This document shows, in pieces, positions 1-8,365 of a stretch of DNA of 64,000 nt; position 1 is the stretch's first letter, and each line of letters begins with the position of its first letter. The notes beneath the pieces were generated by a model. The model was not told the origin of the DNA and made no database searches. It was given only the letters and a program-made list of their open reading frames with translations. The DNA is taken from NCBI RefSeq assembly GCF_002270055.1, contig NZ_NIBG01000013.1, positions 1-64,000 on the forward strand, written 5' to 3'. The DNA comes from Anaeromicrobium sediminis (GTDB lineage: Bacteria; Bacillota; Clostridia; Peptostreptococcales; Thermotaleaceae). The translations under genes and the position numbers were made by a program.

Positions 1-1105
1 CTCCACCTTCCGCATGAGCACCTTCACCACTAGCTGTTGTAGGAGTCAAAGTACCACTTATATCTACTTCCTTGCCTTCAGCATGGGAAGAGTCTCCACT
101 TGCTTCTGTATTTGTTCCTAATGCTACTGCATTTATTCCCATTATGTCTTGGCAGTTAATACCTCTTAATGAACCAGAATTGGTTCCATTTACAAGATTT
201 TGTACACTTTGAGGACCTTGTGGCCCTTGAGGTCCTTCTGGCCCTGTGTCTCCTTTTGGCCCTTGTGGTCCTTCTGGTCCTGTGTCCCCTGCATTTCCTT
301 GTGGCCCTTGAGGTCCTTCTGGTCCTGTGTCTCCTGTATCTCCTTTTGGTCCTTGGGGTCCTGTTGTTCCTTTGTCCCCTTTATCTCCTTTTGATCCTTG
401 GGATCCTGCTCCTGTATCTCCCTTATCTCCTTTTGGTCCTTGAGATCCTGTTGCCCCTGTATCTCCCTTATCTCCTTTTGGTCCTTGAGATCCTGTTGCC
501 CCTGTATCTCCCTTATCTCCTTTTGGTCCTTGAGATCCTGTTGCCCCTGTATCTCCCTTATCTCCTTTTGGTCCTTGAGATCCTGTTGCCCCTGTATCTC
601 CCTTATCTCCTTTTGGTCCTTGAGATCCTGTTGCCCCTGTATCTCCCTTATCTCCTTTTGGTCCTTGAGATCCTGTTGCCCCTGTATCTCCCTTATCTCC
701 TTTTGGTCCTTGAGATCCTGTTGCCCCTGTATCTCCCTTATCTCCTTTTGGTCCTTGAGATCCTGTTGCCCCTGTATCTCCCTTATCTCCTTTTGGTCCT
801 TGAGATCCTGTTGCCCCTGTATCTCCCTTATCTCCTTTTGGTCCTTGAGATCCTGTTGCCCCTGTATCTCCCTTATCTCCTTTTGGTCCTTGAGATCCTG
901 TTGCCCCTGTATCTCCCTTATCTCCTTTTGGTCCTTGAGATCCTGTTGCCCCTGTATCTCCCTTATCTCCTTTTGGTCCTTGAGATCCTGTTGCCCCTGT
1001 ATCTCCCTTATCTCCTTTTTGCCCTTGAGGTCCTTCTGGTCCAGGGGGGCCAACTGGTCTACCAAAACTAACACTAATTCTAGTCCAATAAGGTTGTTCC
1101 ATCAT
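1..1105 (-). CDS. Collagen-like repeat surface protein, 3' end cut off by window edge
   Basis: An open minus-strand frame runs from an ATG pair at 1105 (preceded by AAAGGAG at good spacing) to the window edge without a stop. It encodes about 368 residues. After a short non-repetitive start ([18 protein letters not shown]) the protein is a Gly-X-Y array dominated by the 15-residue unit [15 protein letters not shown]. It then becomes non-repetitive ([17 protein letters not shown]) and ends in SHAEG/AHAEG motifs separated by ASG, as seen in YadA-head-like or peptidase-G2-type regions of surface and spore proteins. There is no signal peptide, which fits spore-surface (exosporium-type) collagen-like proteins, although that location is inference. 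Long open frames in the other phases of this stretch are by-products of the repeat. The C-terminal domain lies outside the window, so the class is uncertain. Confidence 0.88.
   Translation of the reverse strand, partial: MMEQPYWTRISVSFGRPVGPPGPEGPQGQKGDKGDTGATGSQGPKGDKGDTGATGSQGPKGDKGDTGATGSQGPKGDKGDTGATGSQGPKGDKGDTGATGSQGPKGDKGDTGATGSQGPKGDKGDTGATGSQGPKGDKGDTGATGSQGPKGDKGDTGATGSQGPKGDKGDTGATGSQGPKGDKGDTGATGSQGPKGDKGDTGATGSQGPKGDKGDTGATGSQGPKGDKGDTGAGSQGSKGDKGDKGTTGPQGPKGDTGDTGPEGPQGPQGNAGDTGPEGPQGPKGDTGPEGPQGPQGPQSVQNLVNGTNSGSLRGINCQDIMGINAVALGTNTEASGDSSHAEGKEVDISGTLTPTTASGEGAHAEGG
446..1020. repeat. 45-bp tandem repeat, 13 identical copies
   Basis: The landmark TTGCCCCTG recurs at 451, 496, 541 and so on every 45 bp up to 991, giving 13 copies with no visible base difference between units. 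Degenerate Gly-X-Y units flank the array at 360-445 and 1020-1050. Because 45 is a multiple of 3, gain or loss of units changes protein length without a frameshift. The perfect identity points to recent expansion or ongoing homogenisation. Confidence 0.97.
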
Positions 1106-1273
1106 AAATAGCAATCTCCTTTATATTTAAAACAACATTGTGTCTAATAATAAGTTTTTCTATTATCATAATATGAGTTTTTATAAAAGTAGTGCCAAGC
1201 TACTTATTTATATGACCGAAGTAAGTTCACATACATTTAGATTTGACATGGTTTATCTATATATTTCAAAAAT

Positions 1274-1308
1274 AAAAAAATCCTTGAGAGTAAATTTACT
1301 CTCAAGGA
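1274..1308 (-). terminator. Terminator after fabI
   Basis: The 28-nt perfect palindrome at 1281-1308 (arms TCCTTGAGAGTAAA / TTTACTCTCAAGGA) is followed on the minus strand by a run of T. It lies just downstream of the fabI stop. Confidence 0.9.
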
Positions 1309-1319
1309 TTCTATATTTA

Positions 1320-2090
1320 TTATCCTACCATGCTAAATCCAGCATCAACGTGAATAACTTCTCCTGTTACTCCTGTACTTAGATCACTACATAGGAATAC
1401 TGCTGTTCCTCCAACTTCTTTAGGGTCAACTGTTCTTCCTCTTGGAATCTTGTCCTCTGCTTGCTTTAATAGGTCGTTAAAGTCTTTAACTCCTCTAGCT
1501 GCTAATGTCTTAATAGGACCTGCTGATATAGCATTAACTCTAATTTCCCTTTCTCCAAGATCTTTAGCTAAGTATCTTGTAGATGCCTCTAAGGCTGCTT
1601 TAGCAACTCCCATAACATTGTAGTTAGGAATAGCTCTTTCAGCTCCTAAGTAAGTTAATGTAAGAATTGATCCACCCTCAGTCATAATTTCTTGGGCATG
1701 TTTAGTTACTAATACAAATGAATAAGCACTAATATCATTTGCTAATTTAAATCCATCCCTTGATGTATCATAGAAGTTTCCAGCTAATTCTTCCTTTTTA
1801 GAGTGAGCAATAGCATGAACTAATCCATGTAACACTCCTACATCTTCCTTTAATTTTCCAAATACTTCTGCCACATTCTCATCATTAGTAACATCACATT
1901 CATAAACCTTAGCATCTTTCATATCATCGCTAAGTAATTTTTCTAAATTTGTCAGACTTCTTTCTCCTACATATGTAAATGCTAAGTTTGCTCCATGTTT
2001 ATGAAGCTCTTGTGCTATACCCCATGCAATACTTCTTTTGTTTGCAACTCCCATTATTAAGATATTTTTACCTTTTAATAATCCACTCAT
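1320..2090 (-). CDS. fabI: Enoyl-ACP reductase FabI
   Basis: This NADH-dependent enoyl-[acyl carrier protein] reductase performs the last reduction of each fatty-acid elongation round in the cytoplasm. The 256-residue product has the usual FabI length. It shows the nucleotide-binding pattern GVANKRSIAWGIA near residues 14-26 and the catalytic Tyr157-x6-Lys164 pair in YNVMGVAK, with the additional conserved Tyr147 in TLTYLG. An ATG exists 21 bases upstream, but AAAGGAGAG sits directly before the ATG at 2090, so that start is preferred. The gene is 29 bp downstream of the PBP gene, so it may be cotranscribed with the cell-wall triad; it ends in a strong terminator. FabI is the triclosan-sensitive type of this enzyme. 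Confidence 0.95.
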   Translation of the reverse strand: MSGLLKGKNILIMGVANKRSIAWGIAQELHKHGANLAFTYVGERSLTNLEKLLSDDMKDAKVYECDVTNDENVAEVFGKLKEDVGVLHGLVHAIAHSKKEELAGNFYDTSRDGFKLANDISAYSFVLVTKHAQEIMTEGGSILTLTYLGAERAIPNYNVMGVAKAALEASTRYLAKDLGEREIRVNAISAGPIKTLAARGVKDFNDLLKQAEDKIPRGRTVDPKEVGGTAVFLCSDLSTGVTGEVIHVDAGFSMVG

Positions 2091-2119
2091 AAATATCTCT
2101 CCTTTATTCATAATTTTAT

Positions 2120-3517
2120 CTATTCATTCAATACATTTAATGCATTTTTTAATATGTCTCTTGCGATAGGAGCTGCTGATACACCCCCACCTTTTCCCTC
2201 ATTCTCCAAAACTACTACAACTGTAACCTTTGGATTATCTGCTGGTGCAAAACCTACAAACCAATCATGGGACTTGGAATTTGTCTGGGCTGTCCCTGTT
2301 TTACCAGCCACTTTAACACCACTTATTTTGGCTTTCTTCCCAGTTCCAAATTGAACCACATCCATCATCATATTGGTCAATTCCTTTGCATTATATCCAT
2401 TAGTAGCATTTGCTAATCGTTTAGGCTGAGTAAGTTCTATTATTCTATTTTTACTATCTGTAATCTCTTTTACTAAATAGGGTCTCATTATATCCCCATC
2501 ATTTCCTATGGCAGAAGTTACCATAGCCATGTTTATTGGGGTGACTAAAAGTTTTCCTTGGCCGATAGATAGGGATCCTAAATCCACCTTTGACATTTGT
2601 CTATCTATTGGAAAAACTGAATTCTTAGTGGCTATGTCAAAATGTATATCTTTATTAAACATATACTTTTCAGCCGTCTTTTTTATTTTATCATAACCTA
2701 AGTCTAATCCCATTTGAGCAAAGGCTACGTTACAAGAATAAGTCAAAGCCTTCCTCATGTCAACTTCTTTATGGGCTATATTTTTATAGTCTTTTAATAT
2801 AAATCCATCAATAGTAGTTTGACCCTCACAAAAATACTTTGGTTCAAGGTCATAGTTAAGGGCACTAGTTCCAGTTACTAGCTTAAATACAGACCCTGGT
2901 GTATAAAGACCTTGCGTTGCTCTATTGAGTAATGGGCTATTCTCATTGTTAGCTATAGCCTTCCAATTTTCCACTATTTCATTAGGGTTAAAGTCTGGCT
3001 TACTAACTAATCCATAGATTTCGCCTGTTTTAGGATTCATAGCAACTACAGCGCCCTTTTTACCTTTCATTCTTTTTTCCATATAAGATTGAATTTCATG
3101 GTCTATAGTTAGAATCAAATTATTTCCTTTATTATTTCTCCCAATTATAGTATCTCTTACCTTTTCAATGGGAGATTTATCAAATCCCAATAATACTTTA
3201 TTAAAGGATTTTTCAAGACCTGACTTTCCATATTCTTTGAAAGAGTACCCTATTATGTGAGAATACATATTTCCAAAGGGATACTTCCTTGTTTTATCTA
3301 CATTCTCATAATTATCTGCCAATATTACTTTATTTCTATCTAAAATTTTTCCTCTTAAAATATTATCCTCTTTAATCCACAGTCTCTTATTATAAGGATT
3401 ATTAATTATTTCATCCACTTTAAATGCTTCAATATAACTTAAATGTAGTATTAATCCCAGATACATAATACAAAAGAGCAATAGTACTTTTATAATTCTC
3501 TTAGATATGATGTTCAT
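2120..3517 (-). CDS. Class B penicillin-binding protein (transpeptidase)
   Basis: This membrane-anchored D,D-transpeptidase cross-links peptidoglycan. It has one N-terminal membrane segment (about residues 8-29), a reduced dimerisation region, and a transpeptidase domain with all three active-site motifs: S209-V-F-K212, S261-C-N263 and K406-T-G408. At 465 residues it is short for class B PBPs, which is typical of the PbpA-type partners found next to SEDS proteins in Clostridia and Actinobacteria. Its ATG overlaps the 3' end of the upstream SEDS gene by 17 bp, with AGGAGGAGA just before it, which implies translational coupling. Known biology of SEDS-PBP pairs says the two act as a polymerase/cross-linker complex; that these two do so is inferred from the coupling. 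Confidence 0.93.
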   Translation of the reverse strand: MNIISKRIIKVLLLFCIMYLGLILHLSYIEAFKVDEIINNPYNKRLWIKEDNILRGKILDRNKVILADNYENVDKTRKYPFGNMYSHIIGYSFKEYGKSGLEKSFNKVLLGFDKSPIEKVRDTIIGRNNKGNNLILTIDHEIQSYMEKRMKGKKGAVVAMNPKTGEIYGLVSKPDFNPNEIVENWKAIANNENSPLLNRATQGLYTPGSVFKLVTGTSALNYDLEPKYFCEGQTTIDGFILKDYKNIAHKEVDMRKALTYSCNVAFAQMGLDLGYDKIKKTAEKYMFNKDIHFDIATKNSVFPIDRQMSKVDLGSLSIGQGKLLVTPINMAMVTSAIGNDGDIMRPYLVKEITDSKNRIIELTQPKRLANATNGYNAKELTNMMMDVVQFGTGKKAKISGVKVAGKTGTAQTNSKSHDWFVGFAPADNPKVTVVVVLENEGKGGGVSAAPIARDILKNALNVLNE

Positions 3518-4736
3518 CTTTCTCCTCCTGATATGTATCTATTTCCTCAGAAGCTACTTGAAGTATTCCTACTAGTAAAAAGCTAGAAACTAGTGAACTT
3601 CCACCGTAACTTACAAAAGGAAGAGTAACTCCCGTAAGAGGAATAAACTTTGTAACTCCACCTATTATTATAAATGCTTGAAATCCTAATATAACTGTCA
3701 TTCCAATGGAGACTATCTTAAAAAATTTATTATGCTGATTAAGTGCTATTTTAAAGCCCCTATATATTAATATTAAAAACAACATTATTACTGCAATTCC
3801 ACCAAATATACCCAATTCTTCACATATGGCTGAAAATATGAAATCCGTATGTACTTCAGGTATTAGTTTAGGATATCCAAGACCTAATCCCGTACCAAAG
3901 AACCCTCCTGAAGCTATGGCAAACAAGGATTGAGTTATTTGATAACCTTCTTTTTCTATATATTTCCATGGATCTAACCAAGCTATTACCCTTACTCTTA
4001 CATGATATACAAATATATAACTTAATATGGCTATTACGGTTGCCAATATAATTTGAACATATATTTGCTTTCTATCCTCTTCATTAATGTATAGAATCAT
4101 AAAAAAGGTAAAGTAAAATATCATGGCTGCTCCTAAATCTCTTTGAATAAATAAAAATAGTATGAACACATATATGGAGCCTAAGAACACATAAAAATTC
4201 ATTTTTTTATTAGAATAGTAAGAAGCCAAATAAAATACAAATAATATCTTAATTAACTCTGATGGTTGCAATCCAATTGGTCCTATTTTAATCCAGTTAG
4301 TGGCACCTTTTATTTTATCTCCTAAAACTAAAGTTAGAATAAATAGGCCAACTGATATTATAATATAATGTTTAGTCCAGTTTTGCCAATTCTTGATCCT
4401 CTTAACAGCCACATAAGTTATGAAATAAAAAATTATCCCAATGGCAAACCAAGCCACTTGCTTTAAACCATATTTAGGGTTTAATCTATAAATCATTATT
4501 ACACCTATACTAGATAACATACTTACTATTAGAAATATATAATTGTCTCCATTTGGAGATAATTTAGATAAAGAAAGATTGGCCACATATATGGTTACAA
4601 TAAACAAGCCTCCCCACAAAAGGGTCCCTGGATCAAAGACGTTCTGATACATATAAAGCAAAAATATTGCCAGCAAATTTATTAAAACTATTAGATTTTG
4701 AGGCATCTTTTTAAAAAAGAAATCATTAAACATCAT
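3501..4736 (-). CDS. SEDS-family peptidoglycan polymerase (FtsW/RodA/SpoVE type)
   Basis: The 411-residue polytopic membrane protein has about ten hydrophobic segments. It carries SEDS signatures: GATNWIKIGPIGLQPSEL in the central region, RDLGAAMIFY, and TDFIFSAICEELG with the conserved Asp in the large extracellular loop that is needed for glycosyltransferase activity in RodA. It polymerises lipid II into glycan strands, working with a class B PBP. Its start codon overlaps the stop of the upstream FHA gene (TAATG) and its 3' end overlaps the PBP start, so the three genes form a tightly coupled unit. Whether it serves elongation, division or sporulation cannot be decided from sequence alone. 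Confidence 0.93.
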   Translation of the reverse strand: MMFNDFFFKKMPQNLIVLINLLAIFLLYMYQNVFDPGTLLWGGLFIVTIYVANLSLSKLSPNGDNYIFLIVSMLSSIGVIMIYRLNPKYGLKQVAWFAIGIIFYFITYVAVKRIKNWQNWTKHYIIISVGLFILTLVLGDKIKGATNWIKIGPIGLQPSELIKILFVFYLASYYSNKKMNFYVFLGSIYVFILFLFIQRDLGAAMIFYFTFFMILYINEEDRKQIYVQIILATVIAILSYIFVYHVRVRVIAWLDPWKYIEKEGYQITQSLFAIASGGFFGTGLGLGYPKLIPEVHTDFIFSAICEELGIFGGIAVIMLFLILIYRGFKIALNQHNKFFKIVSIGMTVILGFQAFIIIGGVTKFIPLTGVTLPFVSYGGSSLVSSFLLVGILQVASEEIDTYQEEKDEHHI

Positions 4737-5173
4737 TACACCTCTTTAACGGTATCCACGTATAAAAATTCTACCTGACCCATTTTTATTCTATCTCCAT
4801 TTTGTAACATAACCGTATCTATTATTTTTTCTCCATTAATAAAAGTTCCATTTGCACTATTTTCGTCTTTTATTAAAAAATAATCCTCATTTAAAACTAT
4901 TTTAGCTTGATAGTTTGATATGGTTGGATCTTTTATGGTTATATGGTTATCATTTTTTCTTCCTATGGACATGGTTTTATCTAAAGGATATACTTCCTTT
5001 ATTTTAAAGGGCAAGGTGTCCTTCCTATTTATAAGCTTTAAATATGGACAATTTCCAATTAGTCCTGTCATATTTTGAATATCTAAATAAATCATTTTCA
5101 TAATATTAAATATAAATAGATATATTATTAAAATAAATGCATATTTAATTATTGTTGAAAAAAAATTATACAT
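4736..5173 (-). CDS. Membrane-anchored FHA-domain protein
   Basis: The 145-residue protein has one N-terminal hydrophobic segment (about residues 8-28) followed by a cytosolic FHA domain with the expected GRKNDNHI, TISNYQA and NSANGTFING motifs. FHA domains bind phosphothreonine peptides, so the protein probably links Ser/Thr-kinase signalling to the SEDS-PBP pair encoded immediately downstream with overlapping stop and start codons. The same FHA-SEDS-PBP order is known from mycobacterial and clostridial cell-wall loci. The start has GGAGGT at good spacing. No kinase gene is visible in the window. Confidence 0.9.
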   Translation of the reverse strand: MYNFFSTIIKYAFILIIYLFIFNIMKMIYLDIQNMTGLIGNCPYLKLINRKDTLPFKIKEVYPLDKTMSIGRKNDNHITIKDPTISNYQAKIVLNEDYFLIKDENSANGTFINGEKIIDTVMLQNGDRIKMGQVEFLYVDTVKEV

Positions 5174-5474
5174 GTATCATACCTCCATATCTATTTTACC
5201 ATTTATTAGCTAGATTCCCAAAGCATATTAGAGTTTATCCATATAATTCCTATTAAATACTATACACTATAATTATTAAAAAAATATTAATTCTATTAAC
5301 TTTTATTACCTAGTCCTATTTTATAGAACATTTCAACAATTCCTTATTTTCTTATTATAATCCAAAATAAGGAGTATTTACTAGTATTTAAGAGTTTTTT
5401 TTATTTTCCACTTAAAAATAGTCAAAATTATAACATGCTTTTTTCCCTAGATAATGGTAAACTATATTTGTCGA
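5174..5474. other. Intergenic stretch without a recognisable gene
   Basis: About 300 bp of very AT-rich sequence separates the FHA gene from tRNA-Pro. It should hold the promoter of the FHA operon (minus) and that of the tRNA (plus); TAAACT just before the tRNA could be a -10 element. No ORF with a ribosome site and no structured element was seen. Confidence 0.6.
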
Positions 5475-5551
5475 CGGGGTGTAGCGCAGTTTGGTAGCGC
5501 ATCTGGTTTGGGACCAGGGGGCCGCGGGTTCAAATCCTGCCACCCCGACCA
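5475..5551 (+). tRNA. tRNA-Pro (anticodon TGG)
   Basis: A full cloverleaf can be drawn: acceptor CGGGGTG/CACCCCG, D arm GCGCAGTTTGGTAGCGC, anticodon arm TCTGG-TTTGGGA-CCAGG with anticodon TGG, variable loop, T arm GCGGG-TTCAAAT-CCTGC, and an encoded CCA end. It is 77 nt long and is followed by a terminator. Confidence 0.98.
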
Positions 5552-5554
5552 TTA

Positions 5555-5587
5555 AAAAACTTAGCATAATATGCTAAGTTTTTTTTA
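5555..5587 (+). terminator. Bidirectional terminator after tRNA-Pro and the histidine kinase
   Basis: The stem AACTTAGCAT / ATGCTAAGTT (5558-5580) is flanked by T on the right and A on the left, so it can stop both the tRNA transcript and the convergent kinase operon. Confidence 0.88.
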
Positions 5588-5605
5588 TTTAAATTTTCTC
5601 GTATT

Positions 5606-6988
5606 TTAAAATTTAATTATAAACGTAGTACCTTTTCCAATCTCACTCTCCACTTCTATCTTTCCTCCATGGGCTTCAACTAATGTTTTTGTAATAGTTA
5701 GTCCAATTCCCGCTCCTCCTGTTTCTCTACTTCTTGACGCTTCTCCCCTATAAAATCTTTCAAATATATAAGGTAAATGCTCATTTGAAATACCTATTCC
5801 TTCATCCTTTATCCATATGATAATTTCCTTTTCATCCTTCTTTAATCCAATTTCTATCACTCCATCATCATTAGAATATTTATAAGAATTTGAAAGTATA
5901 TTAAATAGTATTTGTTTTATCTTATCCTCATCCATAAACACTTCTACCTTAGGTAATATGTTCATAATGATTTTTAAGTTCTTCTTTGCGTATTGAGGTT
6001 TAAAAGTGTCAATTACTTTTTCAAGTGTATTGGATAGACTAAAATGAGTTTTATTTAAATTCAAGTTACCTTGTTCTAATCGAGCCAGATCTTGTAAGTG
6101 ATTTACTAGCTTTTTTAAGCGTAATATTTCCTCATGACAACTTTGGAGTCTTTCTGGTGTTGGTTCCCATATTCCATCCATAAGAGCTTCCACATGGGTT
6201 TGCAATGTTGTAAGGGGCGTTCGAATTTCATGAGCCATATCCGATGTTAATCTCTTTCTAAGTTTTTCTTGGTCCTGTAGAGTTTGAGCCAAATAATTTA
6301 TTGATTTTGAAAGCTCATCAATTTCTCTAGCATTGCTATTCACTTCCGAACGTATTTTTAGGTTTCCATTTCTCATTTCATTGGCTATTCTTGTAATTTT
6401 CCCTAATGGTCTTGTCAATTCTTTTGACATGATTAAACTTATGATAAATCCAAATATGAATGTGATTATAACAGAAATTAAAAAGGATTGATTCAATGTA
6501 TTTTTAAATCCAATGTCCCTTTCATTGAGATTTGATGTACCAAAATAGCCAATTATAATTGTCCCTATATTCTCTCCATTTTTCATTATGGGAAAACTCT
6601 CTTCCTTATAGGAGGTCAATGTTGAATTGGACTGTCTATTCATCATATGTTTCATCATAGAACCCATCATTTTTTTATGAACAAGATGACTTTGGCCAGA
6701 TGAAAAGACCACATTTCCATAGGTATCATTAATCTGTATATATAAATCCTCCAAAACTGCGTACCTTTGAATTTGACTATCATGTATTTTTTTAAAGGGA
6801 TTCTTAGGATTATACAATTCTTCTACTAAACTTTTCACCTTATCAATCTTTTTTTCGTGCTCCTCTAATAGGTATTTGTCAAACTTTTTATCTATCATAT
6901 AATTAGAAATAATACTTGTAATCAAAATAGAAATAGATACTGTAAGTAAAAAACTAAGGGCAAATCTCTTTCCTAAGGATGTTTTCAT
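5606..6988 (-). CDS. Sensor histidine kinase with Met/His-rich extracytoplasmic loop
   Basis: The 460-residue membrane kinase has one transmembrane segment at about 9-31 and a second at about 166-188, which enclose a sensor loop of some 130 residues. HAMP (about 190-245), HisKA with the phospho-accepting His253 in MAHEIRTPLTTL, and a HATPase domain (DEGIGIS, GGAGIGLTI) follow. The sensor loop contains HLVHKKMMGSMMKHMMNR (about 101-118), a Met/His cluster typical of soft-metal ligands, so copper or silver sensing is plausible but unproven. The start codon overlaps the response-regulator stop (ATGA), so the pair is cotranscribed. Nearby copper-related genes at 16.6-20 kb support, but do not prove, a metal signal. 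Confidence 0.92.
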   Translation of the reverse strand: MKTSLGKRFALSFLLTVSISILITSIISNYMIDKKFDKYLLEEHEKKIDKVKSLVEELYNPKNPFKKIHDSQIQRYAVLEDLYIQINDTYGNVVFSSGQSHLVHKKMMGSMMKHMMNRQSNSTLTSYKEESFPIMKNGENIGTIIIGYFGTSNLNERDIGFKNTLNQSFLISVIITFIFGFIISLIMSKELTRPLGKITRIANEMRNGNLKIRSEVNSNAREIDELSKSINYLAQTLQDQEKLRKRLTSDMAHEIRTPLTTLQTHVEALMDGIWEPTPERLQSCHEEILRLKKLVNHLQDLARLEQGNLNLNKTHFSLSNTLEKVIDTFKPQYAKKNLKIIMNILPKVEVFMDEDKIKQILFNILSNSYKYSNDDGVIEIGLKKDEKEIIIWIKDEGIGISNEHLPYIFERFYRGEASRSRETGGAGIGLTITKTLVEAHGGKIEVESEIGKGTTFIIKF

Positions 6989-7683
6989 TTTTTATCTCCA
7001 AATTTATAACCTACCCCATATACTGTTTGAATATAGGTTGGTTTCTTTTTATTGTCTTCTATTTTATGACGAATATTTTTTATGTGAGTATCAATTATCC
7101 TATCAAATCCATCATATTCTAGACCAAAAGCCTTTCTTAGGAGCTGATCTCTTGTAAAAACTTGCCCTGGATTTGATAAAAACACATTTAGGAGTTTAAA
7201 CTCATTAGGAGTTAAATTAACTAATTTGCCCTTTTTCTTTACCTCAAATCTCTTTATGTTAACTTCCAAATCTCCATCATTAAAAGTCAAATAATCTGCT
7301 AAGGGACTATTTTCTCTGTATGCCCTTCTCATAAGAGCTCTTACCCTTCCTACTAACTCTCTAGGACTGAAAGGTTTTGTCAAATAATCATCTGCTCCAA
7401 TAGCCAATCCTTGGATTTTTTCATCTTCCTCATTTTTTGCCGTAAGCATAATAATAGGTATATCTGAAGTAGTTCTAATTTTACTGCATACCTCTTCTCC
7501 CGAAGTCTTTGGCAACATTAAATCTAAAACAACTAGATGTATAATCTCTTCCTCAAAAATTTCTAAAGCCCTTTCTCCATTTGTAGCAACAAGAACCTCA
7601 TACCCTTCCTTTTTTAAATAGGCCTTTACTACATCTAAAATTTTTTGTTCATCCTCAACCACCAATATTCGTTTTTTATCCAT
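6985..7683 (-). CDS. OmpR/PhoB-family response regulator
   Basis: The 232-residue regulator has a receiver domain (acidic pocket E10-D11, phospho-acceptor D54 in LDLMLP, signalling Lys in LTKPF) and a C-terminal winged-helix DNA-binding domain ending in YIQTVYGVGYKF. The ATG at 7683 is chosen over one 24 bases upstream because GAGGTG precedes it. It is the partner of the overlapping histidine kinase downstream. Targets are unknown; the two SHOCT genes upstream on the same strand are candidates by proximity only. Confidence 0.93.
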   Translation of the reverse strand: MDKKRILVVEDEQKILDVVKAYLKKEGYEVLVATNGERALEIFEEEIIHLVVLDLMLPKTSGEEVCSKIRTTSDIPIIMLTAKNEEDEKIQGLAIGADDYLTKPFSPRELVGRVRALMRRAYRENSPLADYLTFNDGDLEVNIKRFEVKKKGKLVNLTPNEFKLLNVFLSNPGQVFTRDQLLRKAFGLEYDGFDRIIDTHIKNIRHKIEDNKKKPTYIQTVYGVGYKFGDKK

Positions 7684-7788
7684 TATTAAACACCTCTTTA
7701 AACACACTTCCTCTTATTTATATTTTGTCATAAGTAATTATTATTATAAATAAGCTTCTTCTACATAGCTATAATTTCCTATAGATTA

Positions 7789-7822
7789 TAAAAACATAGC
7801 TAGAGAATAATTCTCTAGCTAT
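7789..7822 (-). terminator. Terminator overlapping the SHOCT gene stop
   Basis: The perfect 12-bp stem ATAGCTAGAGAA / TTCTCTAGCTAT with a 3-nt loop is followed on the minus strand by GTTTTTAT. The stop codon of the 77-residue gene lies within it. Confidence 0.88.
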
Positions 7823-8052
7823 TTCCCTCTTATGACTTTTTTCTTTTGAATATATTCATCTTCACTAATTTCACCATTTACAAACTTTAAATCTAATGTT
7901 TGTAGGGCATCATTTCTGTTATAACTATTATTTCTCATAATTTTAGCAGTCCATATACAAAGGCCTACAACCACTGCTATACCTAGCCCCATGCGTATAA
8001 TCATCCATGGCCACCATGCTCCATAACCAAATCCAAATCCACACATATCCAT
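7819..8052 (-). CDS. Small membrane protein with SHOCT domain (77 aa)
   Basis: A Gly/Trp-rich start (MDMCGFGFGYGAWWPW) is followed by one membrane segment (about 17-37) and a C-terminal SHOCT motif, LDLKFVNGEISEDEYIQKK. SHOCT is a short helical module found at the ends of many bacterial membrane proteins, where it is thought to support oligomerisation. The gene follows a second SHOCT gene on the same strand by 7 bp and ends in a strong terminator. A role in the adjacent two-component system is possible but not shown. Confidence 0.85.
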   Translation of the reverse strand: MDMCGFGFGYGAWWPWMIIRMGLGIAVVVGLCIWTAKIMRNNSYNRNDALQTLDLKFVNGEISEDEYIQKKKVIRGK

Positions 8053-8059
8053 AAACCTC

Positions 8060-8239
8060 CTAACTTCTTAATATATCTTTCTTACGCTTATATTCTTCTT
8101 CTGTTAGTTCACCACTTATAAACTTTTCATCTAAAATTTCTAAAGGACTTCTTTTACCAGAACCATATATTGACTTATGGTTATCTTTAGAAAAATGTAT
8201 AATTAGAAAAATTATGATTGGTATCCATAATAACATCAT
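8060..8239 (-). CDS. Small membrane protein with SHOCT domain (59 aa)
   Basis: Starting at the ATG at 8239 (GTGAGGG upstream), this 59-residue protein has one N-terminal membrane segment (MMLLWIPIIIFLIIHF) and a C-terminal SHOCT motif, ILDEKFISGELTEEEYKRK. A longer frame extends upstream, but it adds a second hydrophobic stretch with no ribosome site, so the short start is preferred. It is 7 bp upstream of a second SHOCT gene; the two look like diverged duplicates. Confidence 0.8.
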   Translation of the reverse strand: MMLLWIPIIIFLIIHFSKDNHKSIYGSGKRSPLEILDEKFISGELTEEEYKRKKDILRS

Positions 8240-8365
8240 AAATTTATCCCTCACTTTTCTTCTTTTAATGTAATTATAGTAAAGAAATGTGTAGGAATTA
8301 TGTAGATAATAAAATTTTGTTATAAATAATAGGTTTATGAATATGATTGTGAATAATAACACTAA

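Noticed and set aside
451-1035. The 45-bp array as a CRISPR
   Set aside because: Units are contiguous with no variable spacers and are in frame with a collagen-like protein.
169-1111. Several long open frames of about 240-300 codons across the 45-bp repeat, on both strands and rich in Leu, Cys or Gln
   Set aside because: They exist only because the repeat length is a multiple of 3 and lacks stops. The Gly-X-Y frame on the minus strand has the ribosome site, start and protein-like ends.
1140-1382. An 80-codon plus-strand frame between the collagen-like gene and fabI
   Set aside because: No ribosome site, passes through the fabI terminator and overlaps fabI antisense.
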